A DNA stretch of 64,000 nt, from assembly GCA_015178975.1 (NCBI GenBank), contig WHVD01000009.1, positions 124,001 to 188,000 of the forward strand, in the 5' to 3' direction. The stretch comes from Hysterangium stoloniferum (taxonomy: Eukaryota; Basidiomycota; Agaricomycetes; Hysterangiales; Hysterangiaceae). The translations under genes were made by a program, and so were the position numbers. The notes beneath the pieces were generated by a model. The model was not told the origin of the DNA, ran no database searches, and was given only the letters and a program-made list of their open reading frames with translations. Every line of letters starts with the position of its first letter. Within the stretch, counting starts at the first letter, position 1. Shown here one piece after another: positions 1 through 9,258 of the stretch.

Positions 1-1190
1 GCCTTGAAGGAACTGAAGAAGGGCTCCTTGCTGATCTAGTTATGCAGATTTGGGCATTGCTTGCGGGAGGGTTCTGCATTGTTCTCCCCCTTTGGGAATC
101 GAAAGCGCAGATTGGGTCTATTTTGATGGAATGCCTGACTCTTGGACATAAGATGAGATAGCATGGTCCTGAAAAGGACTGTGATTTTCTTAAGTTGGCT
201 ATTTTAAGAAATGTTGTACATTGAGATTTTAAGGTAGATTTATTCCTAGGACCGAGGATTCAATGGAACAATCGTTTTCATTTAAACATACACCGTTTGG
301 CACGACACCAGGTTTAAAGGTGCTACGCATCACACATACTCTAAAAGGTAATAATTTCTATCAGTTATATTTTCCTGTAGCCTTCTACTCGGTGTGGTTG
401 CGCCGGGGACCTACGTGGTGACGGGAAGGATCTAGATTGACCACGTGAAATCTCTATATGTAGGTTCCCGGTTCGTTTTAACGATGTATACTGTAGACAG
501 GTTTTGACGTTTCCATGAGTTTAACTTAGCTGGAATGTACTCGCAATGCCAGAGGTTGCTAGGTGCCGCTATTACATACCAGTGTAGTTGCCACGGGCTG
601 TGCCGCCAACGGAATCCACCCGATCTCTTGATTTTATTCTGAGCTTCAAGATTTAATTTCAACACTCACGTGTTGCCCGAGGAGAGATGCTGGAATCGCG
701 GAATATTACATCATGGTCTTGGATTTCCTCACGGGGTTGGATTCCAAGGGAGTGGCATTGTCACTGTTTACCCGGATAGTGATGATTTTGTACGCCTTTC
801 GCCCCTCTTAGTCTTAGAAGTAGACTGGTTACAATCAACTATTTAGCTATTCAGTCTTCTATAACAATGACTGGTGGGTGCACTTCTGAAGTTCCAGCTG
901 GTAGCGTTTGCGTTCGAAATTGGAATTAGATACTGTAGCTATGAAGACAGAACAGTACTTTACACTTCCACTCGTTCAAGTGTTCCGTTAATCTTGCTGT
1001 TACCGAATATTCAATAATCCATAATTAGCTTTTGCCGGATAACATCTGGGATCTTTCGTGCCTGCCGGTTACCGTTTTGATTAACCGTCATTCGTGTGAA
1101 CCGTGAAGCTGGGCAAGCAACCCCGGATTTCTGCTCGGCGGTGCACGATGAAGATGTATACATACTGACTCTTGTTAATACCACTGAGTA
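1..1190. other. 5' flank of the Galpha gene, no gene seen
   Basis: No reading frame here looks protein-like and none of the window's repeat families is present. The last few hundred bases presumably hold the promoter of the downstream gene, but no clear TATA box or other element stands out. Confidence 0.4.
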
Positions 1191-3123
1191 ATGGCAGACA
1201 CCGACAACGACCCTCTCACTCTAGCACTCAAACCTCCCGTAAATGAGACTCCAGAGGAAAGGGCATTGCGTGTTGAGAGGGAGCGCGAAGCCATCAGAGT
1301 CAGCGAAGAAATCGACAGGGATTTGCGTCGGGAACAGGTCGAGCGCAAAAAGAACAAGGCTGAAATCAAGATTTTGCTACTAGGTGTGTAATGTTACGCT
1401 CTATGGCTTGAAGGTTTGTTCAAATCATTGTTTCTAGGTCCCTCAGGGTCGGGGAAATCCACTACACTAAAGAACTTCCAACTACTTTTCACGCCAAAAG
1501 CCCTACAAGCTGAGGCGACCAAGTACACAGCGCTCGTCTTCCTGAATGTCGTAACATCCATTCGCCAACTCTTTGACATAGTTAATGATCCTCAGGATCA
1601 GTTAGCAGACATCCAGCAACTCCGTGATGGATGTGAACAACTAAAGCCGATCATGGCTTTTGAAATGGCCTTGGCGAACTGGCTTTGGGAAGACGGGAAT
1701 GTATACACTTCTCGGCAGTCGCTGGGAGCTGCCCTACCCAACGCCTTTCGTACCCCTTATGAGATGACGGTTTACGCAAGTGGAGCAAGAAGAGCCAAGG
1801 CATCACCTGAAGACAGTTCAGGACCCAGCGATGCCCTATCAGTAGTGGAACAAGTCCGACAGTTGCTTGTCACACACCACAACACCATCGAATTCATATC
1901 AAATCATCCGTCTACACACGCACTACTAGCAGCTTTGAACCGACGATTGGAGCACATGCCTGGATAGTAAGCAATGATCCCTTGCTAGTAAGCGTTAGAG
2001 ATTAAATTTAAAATCAACCATTAACACTCAGCTTCTTGAATGATCTAAAGAGGATAATTGCCCCAGAATTTAGTCCGACAGATGGTGCGTTTTAGTTCGT
2101 CGCTACTTAGGCTTGTTATCTAATTATCCAATAGACGATATACTGCGCACTCGAATAAGGACTATGGGTGTTTCGGAGACACGTTTCAAGGTGGAATCAG
2201 GTATGTTTGGTCAAGGTTTGAGCATGCTTGCTATTGAACCATTATCTTATTGAAACCAGGACCGGACAAGGGTTTAACGTGGGCTGTCTTTGATGTAGGC
2301 GGGAGTCGAAATCAGGTAAGGTCTCATGTTGTAGTTTATTATATTTTACACAATAAATCTTGCAGCGAGCGGCGTGGATCCCATATTTTGATGATGGTAG
2401 GTGAAGCATGAAAAAAAACACAATGAAAAATGAAAAAGAATTCTTTTAATTTCTAACAAGTGTTATGATACAGTGGACACTATTATTTTTATTGCGCCCG
2501 TCGGTCATTTCGATCAATTTTTAGAAGAAGAACGGGGTGTGAACTGTCTGGTATGATGTTGCAACATGGTTCAGTCTTGCCACAACTGACTTGGTGCCTC
2601 AAAATTCCTAGCGCGATACATTTGAGCTTTGGGAGTTAATAGTTTCCAATAAGTTGCTTGCAATGGCGGATATGATTCTGTTTCTCAACAAGTATGATAT
2701 TCTCGTGCAAAAATTAGAAATGGGTGTCAAATTTTCAAAATTCGTCACATCTTACAAGGATCGAAATGATGCGGAGGCTGTTAGTCGATGTGAGTTTTAA
2801 CTCCTTTGTACTTCAACTATAGACGACAGAAAATAAATCTTTTTACAAGATCTACAGAAGAAATTTGTGGCAGTACATCAACAACGCTGCCCAACGTCGA
2901 ACAGAATACTCCAGGTACATTTGACTTCTGTTACAGTAAGTAGTAACTCCTCTCCATCGATAGATAATCTCAACCATCCGTCTCACAGGATAGATCAGGT
3001 ACAGCAACACTAATAACACATTGTGAGCTGACCAGCCTTAGTTGCTGGTTTCGTGGTTAACGTATATTCTCAGGTCGTGAAACTGTCCTGCGTAACCATT
3101 TTAAGGGGTTAAACCTCTTATAG
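1191..3123 (+). CDS. Divergent heterotrimeric G-protein alpha subunit, 11-exon model
   Basis: Guanine-nucleotide-binding alpha subunit, which in fungi relays receptor signals at the plasma membrane. Exons read as 1191-1383, 1438-1966, 2032-2084, 2135-2200, 2260-2315, 2366-2396, 2474-2550, 2612-2789, 2850-2935, 2989-2998 and 3074-3123, all with GT-AG introns; they sum to 442 codons, longer than the usual ~355 because of extra sequence in the helical domain. Visible motifs: P-loop GPSGSGKST at the exon 1/2 junction, switch I with the arginine-finger context RTRIRTMGV, switch II FDVGGSRNQ, FLNKYD (NKxD guanine motif) and a C-terminal TSVT in the place of TCAT. Oddities: the catalytic Gln of DVGGQ is Ser, and the P-loop Glu is absent. 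The start MADT has no Gly2 for myristoylation. The last two exons are the least certain: the C-terminal helix comes out about eight residues short, so a micro-exon near 3045-3058 is possible. Confidence 0.88.
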
Positions 3124-4159
3124 CATGGTCAACATATGTACAAGACATCACTATCTTTCTAATTAGCATTGCTTAATAACTGCATTGTAAATATTTCCGT
3201 TGTCCACGCTTGCTCGCCATATATCTATTAAGGTGCCAATAATTGTACGGTTCTACAGTGGCATCGACTGTTGTTCCCTATTTACCATAGACGTGAACGT
3301 GCATACAAGTGCGTAAGGATTGCAAAATCTTCAGAAGGCCAGAAGAGAGAGAGGGTAGAGTGTTGTGGGGGAGTGAATTTATTTGTATTGTGTCCATTTT
3401 CTTATGATCATTTATTCCCTCGACGCCAGAGCCTGCCTTGTTACGCGCACTTCGCAGTACAGTAGAAGAAGTATACATCTTACCACACGCACAGGTCTAC
3501 AACTCTGTAGCTCGTTGTGGCACAGGCTGCGTGCCACTCACGATTGGCCGCGTCATCTATCGTGATCATGCCATGCTGGTCTTGCAATGGCCGGTGGTGT
3601 CGCGGCACTGTCTTCCGATACAGCACCCGCAGCAATGTGACGGTGCAATACGGACATTGGAGACCTACAGTTGGTCATAGGCATCACGGAACCGGCTGTG
3701 ATGCCCGCGAGCTTCAATCTCAATGCCCATCTGGCCCTGGCTCCAATTGAGCCAGGACCACCTGGTCGCTCATACTCCGTTACGGTCGTCAGTATTTGAC
3801 ACATGATGGCAAACTTCATCTTTGTCAGTGGGTTTGTAACCGATGTCATTCATATACTCTGTCCAGCAAATCGACGTTTAATTTCGCTATCTTATATATA
3901 GCGTATTGCGGCCGATGATGAACACACTACTACCAGCAGCCAGTGTGTGTATGTAAGGATGTGTATCGGCCTCACTCAGTCAGTAGTGGACAGGACAGAA
4001 TTATTGTGTTGGGTCATTCTACTCTAGTCATACATGTGTTTCTTCTAACTGCTATATAGGAATTGGAACCCTTGATCTAGATCCGCTGGGAGGGGTGTAC
4101 AGAGAAAGTGATCTTGATTGAGTCTCATCTTGAGTTGGGCTCGGTCAGGGGAATAATCG
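3124..4159. other. Intergenic, no gene seen
   Basis: Several short overlapping open frames occur around 3270-3850 on both strands but none resembles a known protein or carries convincing splice sites. No transposon family of the window is present before 4361. Confidence 0.4.
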
Positions 4160-4257
4160 GAGTGTGGTTGTGGTTGGCTGTGGTGGTTGTGGTGTGGCAG
4201 TTGTGGTTGGCAGTGGTGGTTGTGGTTGGCTGTGGCGGTTGTGGTTGGCTGTGTCTG
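4160..4257 (+). repeat. GT-rich imperfect minisatellite
   Basis: About 100 bases made almost only of GTGGTTGTGGTTGGCT-like units on the plus strand, with a strong purine/pyrimidine strand bias. The open frame across it (VVVVWQLWLAVVV...) is a product of the repeat, not a gene. It lies 100 bases left of the first Tc1-like element. Confidence 0.75.
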
Positions 4258-5185
4258 TGTGGTAAGCCTGCCAGGATTACAGTGTACTTAAGTTTTGGAA
4301 TGGGGTGTAATGGCTACACCCTACTTTGGTATAAACTGCCATGAAGGGACTTTGCATATACAGTGACTCACAAAACCTTTCCAATGTTTGGAGTTTGCAT
4401 ATTGGCAAACTGCTACCAGGGGAGAAAAAATAGTAAAAAATATCAAAAATTCACACTAGATAGCTAAACATGTATAGAATCATGGCCCAGAATATTATTA
4501 CATAACATGTATTTTTGGGCATGCTAAAAATAGTTTAGTCAGGCCTGCTCATTGGAAAGGATTTGTGGCTGATGATTATGATGCAATATATGCTATATTT
4601 TAATACTTGGTATACCCTCCCTTGGCCTTTATGACTGCCTCAACCCTCCTTGGCATGCTTTCAATTAACTTCTGACACTCAGAAGCTGGTATATCTTCCC
4701 ACTCCTCTATCCTCTCCCACAACTCCAGAATCCCACTCAGTGCAGTGGCATACTGTCCCAGCTTTCTCTTCAAGTAATCCCATAGATGCTCAATTGGATT
4801 GAGGTCTGGGGATTGGGCAGGCCATAGTAGGACAGTCATTCCATTATTTTCAAACCATTCCTTTGCCTTTTTGCAGGTATGTTTTGGATCATTATCCTGC
4901 TGAAAGATAATTTTAGCAGGGTCCAACTGGTAATACCTGATGCTGTTTTGGAGGTCTTCATCCAAGATGCTCCTGTAAAGTTCCCCATCCATTCTACCCT
5001 CAATCCTGGTGGCATATCCCACACCCTCCCACATGAAGCACCCCCAAATCATGACTGATCCTCCACCAAACTTCACTGTCCTTTGAACAAGCCTCTCATT
5101 CAGGCCTTCCCCAGTCTTTTTCCATGCCCATTTCCTCCCATCTGAGCCAAGGCAATTTATTTTGGTCTCATCAGACCACACAACC

Positions 5186-5346
5186 TGTTAGATTTAGTGA
5201 CTCGGCACAGTAGTTACAAGTTGTGTACCATTGTGGGTCCGTAGTGCGCACTGGTGAAATTTGCATTCGCTTGTTCATGTCTGTGTCTGTGTCTGAGCTC
5301 TCACACTTCTTGTGTCTCACATCCACCTCCCTTCTTCATTCTAACA
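5186..5346 (+). repeat. 5' LTR of the gag-only element
   Basis: 161 bp, TG...CA ends, short CTGTGT repeats near the middle. It differs from the 3' LTR at only a few positions, several of them C/T or G/A. Confidence 0.93.
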
Positions 5347-5452
5347 GGTTATGGGCCCCGGCTCTTACTAAATAACACCAAATTTTCCACCAAACTTCTT
5401 CGTGTTAGCCCTATCACTTCACCACCACCTGTAGCATCACTCTACCAGCATC

Positions 5453-6835
5453 ATGTCTTTGCCCAACTTCCTCACTCCTATCATAGCCAAAGTTCCTCTC
5501 CTTACAGAAGACAATTATTCCAAATGGAGAGATGCAATGTCTATGGTCTTTTTAGGTGCTGGTGCTTTTTGGATTACAGATGTGTAAGGGCAACCCCTGT
5601 AGCCTGCAGTACTCACACTAGGCTAGCAGGAGGGAATCCGAAGATATATTAGAACTAATACATACATACAACTACCTAACTCACCTAGCAGGAGGGAATC
5701 TGAAGAGAAACAGTCTAAGGGATTCCCCCTGCCAGGTGTGACCCATAGGCACCCAGTAGTCTAAAAATAACTTTACCTATTACAGAACAGAGGTTCTTCC
5801 ACAATGGAATATTACTCCTATGAACTTCTGAAGTTAGTCCTCTACTCTACATATTGGCCAGAGTGGTTGATATCCACAAGGAGAGGGAATGTGACAAAGG
5901 CAGGGGTTGGACTGTGGACTCAGGGACTTCAATGAGATGAGAAAATGGTGCTTCCTAGGGTTTGTGACAGAGTCCCCTGACAAGATGATGATGATACTGT
6001 GCCCCCCACATCCCCTACTGCTTCTGTGCAAACAGATAAGCAAATGGCAGCCATCATCTGGTCTACTATTAGTGATGAGTTGCAGTATTTGGTTATAGGG
6101 CAGACTTCAAGTTTAGCTGCTTGGAAAGCAGTGAGGGAACACTTCCAGAGGTCTACAATGGCTCGTCGTTTCAAATGTTGTGAGGATTTCTATCATATCA
6201 AGCATGATCCTTCTAAATCCATCGACATTTACATCCATGCTATCGAAAGTGCTCGCCAGAACCTCATATCTTTAGGTTGTGTTATCGATGATTGTCAAAC
6301 ATTGGATGTCCTCCTCATGAACCTTCACCCTTCCTACCACACCATTCATACTTCCATTCTTACTGCCAAATCTGAACCCTCTCTTTCTGATACCAAAGGG
6401 ATTCTCATTGGTTCAGCTTCCTCTGCCATTGCCATCAAATCTGAGCCGATCGATGTTGCATATGCAGCTGGTCCAAAGCACAGGAATGTTCAAAAACAAC
6501 CTGGTCAGTTTTCTAGGTCAGACACTACTCCACCATCTATTTTAGAAGATGACAAAGGTTTTCATTGGTGTGATCCTACCAATGAAGGTCACTGTCACCG
6601 TTGTGGTCGCCCAGGTCATATTGCTGCATTTTGTGTCTACAACATGCCCCGAGAAGTTAGGGAATGGGTCATAAGTGGTCCTCCAAAGCCACCATATTTT
6701 GCCTCCTCCTCTACCAACACTGCGCATCAAACAGAACAAGTTTTATCTTCCACCATTGTTAATAAATATTCATACAGGTCTTCACCACCCTCATCTCCTT
6801 CTTCTAGTCCCCCCAGATTTATTCTTAGGATTTGA
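5453..6835 (+). pseudogene. Copia-type Gag with CCHC zinc knuckle, split by ~400 bp
   Basis: The N-terminal part (5453-5587) begins MSLPNFLTP and includes LTEDNYSKWRDAM, the start typical of copia Gag (UBN2-like) proteins, then meets TAA. After about 400 bases the frame resumes near 5985 and runs to 6835. That part holds the Gag core (AAWKAVREHF, SLGCVIDDCQTLDVLLMNL) and one zinc knuckle, CHRCGRPGHIAAFC, followed by a Ser/Pro-rich tail. The knuckle has the CX2CX4HX4C spacing that binds retroelement RNA. The intervening stretch starts GTAAGG right after the last codon and could be an insertion or, less likely, an intron. Confidence 0.85.
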
Positions 6836-6888
6836 GTATTTTGTCTGGTGGAAGTTATTACTTAGATATGTGTCTCATCAGGTGGGAG

Positions 6889-7049
6889 TGTTAGATTTAG
6901 TGACTCGGCACAGTAGTTACAAGTTGTGTACCATTGTGGGTCTGTAGTGTGCACTGGTGAAATTTGCATTCACTCATTCGTGTCTGTGTCTGTGTCTGAG
7001 CTCTCACACTTCTTGTGTCTCACATCCACCTCCCTTCTTCATTCTAACA
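6889..7049 (+). repeat. 3' LTR of the gag-only element
   Basis: 161 bp copy of the 5' LTR, preceded by the purine tract and followed by the CAACC duplication. Confidence 0.93.
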
Positions 7050-7822
7050 CAACCCTCCTCCAGTCATCTAAAGTCCAGTGCTGGTGGGCCAAAGCAAAGT
7101 CAAGCCTCTCCTTCATATGTCTCTTGGACAAAAGTGGCTTCTTCTTCTTCACAACTGCTTTCATCCCTGCTCCTCTGAACTGTCTCAGCTGAAATAGGGT
7201 TGTTGGTGATGGTCTGAAGTTTCTGGGCTATGTCCACTGCAGTTTCAGCCTTTCCAGATGTGATTAGATGGACTGTATGATGGATGTTGGTAGCAGAGAG
7301 CTTCTTGGGACAACCTCCAGTTGATTTGGGAAGGGTAGGAAGGTGCTTAGAGTGAAGTCTGGAGATAGTACCAATGCCAAAACCAATGATTGAGGCAATG
7401 GATGGAGTGGAATGGCCAGCTTCAAGTAGAGAGATAATATATTGTTGTTGAGCAGGAGAGAGGGAGTGCATGATGGATTGCTGGCAATGCGAAGAGACAG
7501 TAATATCAAAATTGACTATAGATCAACAAGTCATGTGACCATATTGAATAGAATCAACAAAGACATGTGATTTGGCCAGTTTATATAGTATATATTGTAT
7601 CAAAATCATCAGCCACAAAGCCTTTCCAATGAGCAGGCCTGACTAAACTATTTGTAGCATACCCAAAAATGCATATTATGTAATAATACTCTAGACTATG
7701 ATTCTATACATGTTTAGCTATCCAGTGTGAAATTTTGAAATTTTTTGCTATTTTCTCTCCCCTGGTAGCAGTCTGCCAATATGCAAACTCCAAACATTGG
7801 AAAGGTTTTGTGAGTCACTGTA

Positions 7823-8191
7823 TGCAGAGATGATGGCACATCCAAGGTATAGCCAATTGTATGGTTCCCAATGGCTTAATATCCAGTCCAGTCCCAGCTT
7901 TATTATCAATTTAGACAGGAAAAAGTAGCATATATGTGGTCAAACCATGGAAAATATGATTTGAAGAAATAGGATTATGAAGATATGGGTTTGTGCTATT
8001 TCCCAGGGGGTCGGAGGGGGCCGTGGACAAGGAAGAGATACAAATACTGTAACAATGCATGCAATGGAGAATGGGATGCAAACTTTAGAATAAAGACAAC
8101 ATTTTAATGAAAATTATATATTAGAAGGACTATGAGATATGAGATAGAAAATGACTTGTGAGAGAACAAGAAAACAGAAAAGCCTACAAGT
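7823..8191. other. No gene seen between Tc1-like element 1 and the LTR-D fragment
   Basis: AT-rich sequence with no coding signal. Probably the decayed edge of an older retroelement. Confidence 0.35.
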
Positions 8192-8516
8192 TGTGGAGTT
8201 CCTGCATCTTCCATAGTCTTCCCTTGTTCTGCATTTGGTAACTTGTCCATTGACAAGTATTCACTCATTTGTTTATTATATTCCTGTTTTGGCATAATGT
8301 CTCCCTAATCTGTCTTATTGTATTCCCGTTTCGGAATACTTCCGTTTCTGTCTTATTGTGGTCTTAATTTGTAGTACAATAACAAGAAGACTTATATTAG
8401 TTTCTGCCAATTTGTACTTTACTTTAGGTCTGATATCGACTTAGTTTCTTATTCCCTCTTCCATCTTTCTGTATGCTCAATATTTGGAACTCTTTGGACC
8501 TCTGAATATCCATAAC
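8192..8516 (+). repeat. Fragment of LTR family D
   Basis: Clearly alignable with 16700-16975, sharing runs such as GGTAACTTGTC, TTGACAAGTATTCA and TTTCTGTATGCT. It is cut at 8516 by the start of another LTR. It may be what remains of the 5' LTR of the chromovirus whose 3' LTR lies at 16593-17556. Confidence 0.65.
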
Positions 8517-9258
8517 TGTTACAACCATGTCGCAACCTGATGGTCCCCAAGGTTATCACCACCTATCAATGATTCAAGTCATCACTCAAGCCCTCACATT
8601 GGAAGCCATCGGTTCCCTGATGCTGACATATGCTTTTGCGGTGATCAAACTCTGTTTACGCCCCCGTCAAATATACTCATACTATCTGGTTAAACTCTGA
8701 TACGTCCCTTTTTTATTATGATGATCTGTTCTACTCTATGTTTCACACATGTCTATATATACTTGTAACTCTCGGACTTTTTCCTTTTTTTGTAATCCCA
8801 CTCTCAGTTAATGCACAGCCTCCGAACTAATTGTAACTTTCCCATTCCTAGTCAAGCTTATTTGTCAATACCATTTTCCACTCTTCTCCTAGTTAGTATC
8901 TTCTAGATGCCGAATACTTGTATATGAATCAGTTGTAGTTGTAGTTACTAGGCAATCAGAATATCGACTCAGAATACACTCTTACACCTCCAGTAGTCTC
9001 ATACTAAGTATCCCACTATCCGCCTCCATGTGCACTCACCCACTCTTGGTCCCCGACCCCTTGGCCCAACACCCGACTTATCCTTCATCTCTGATTGGTA
9101 GTTTTGCCAAGAGGTATTCGTCAGGACTAGTCTTCACCTGCCCAAAATTTAAGGACACCCAATGGACAACTGTGAGGGCGCAGCACATAAGCTGAAGCCA
9201 AGTCCTTCCGATCAGTCCCGTCGGCCTACCAATATCAATCCGTTTTCAGTTCTTAACA
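8517..9258 (+). repeat. LTR of family G (742 bp)
   Basis: Starts TGTTACAACC and ends TTCTTAACA. It holds the shared LTR motif (core AAGCTGAAGCCAAGTCC) at 9174-9205, about 50 bases before its end. The next base begins reverse-transcriptase coding sequence with no leader, so the LTR sits where the front of the polyprotein was lost. No clear target duplication. Confidence 0.65.

Larger units (their letters stand above)
5186..7049 (+). mobile_element. Gag-only (non-autonomous) Ty1/copia-type LTR element
   Basis: Two nearly identical 161-bp LTRs (5186-5346 and 6889-7049) start TGTTAG and end CTAACA. They are flanked by a perfect 5-bp TSD, CAACC (5181-5185 and 7050-7054). A purine tract AGGTGGGAG abuts the 3' LTR. 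The bases just after the 5' LTR (GGTTATGGGCCCCGG) are a likely primer-binding site. The interior encodes only a copia-type Gag; no protease, integrase or RT is present. This matches the published TR-GAG class of small elements mobilised by proteins of an autonomous partner. Few LTR differences imply recent insertion. Confidence 0.92.
4600..7471 (-). pseudogene. Tc1-like DDE transposase, interrupted and frameshifted
   Basis: The N-terminal part (7471 down to 7055) starts MHSLSPAQQQ and has the helix-turn-helix region typical of Tc1 transposases. The C-terminal part (5181 down to 4600) carries the catalytic domain with WSDETKIN (first Asp), QQDNDPKH (second Asp) and NPIEHLW (Glu), and ends GGYTKY. 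The acidic triad is intact. Two lesions stop function: insertion of the LTR element between the Arg-Val and Trp-Ser-Asp codons, and an older small deletion/frameshift about 150 bases upstream of that junction, after ETVQR. Confidence 0.9.
4361..7820 (-). mobile_element. Tc1/mariner-like element 1, split by a gag-only LTR element
   Basis: A DNA transposon in TA target bases (4359-4360 and 7821-7822). The ends CAGTGACTCAC and GTGAGTCACTG are the tips of ~216-bp terminal inverted repeats (4361-4577 and 7605-7820). Without the insert the element is about 1.6 kb, the same size as the other Tc1-like copies here. Each terminal repeat also carries the tip sequence a second time, reversed, at its inner edge (CCTTTCCAATG outside, CATTGGAAAGG inside). 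It is broken by the LTR element at 5186-7049. Confidence 0.92.

Noticed and set aside
4108-4344. 78-codon frame through the GT-rich repeat
   Set aside because: Product of simple sequence.
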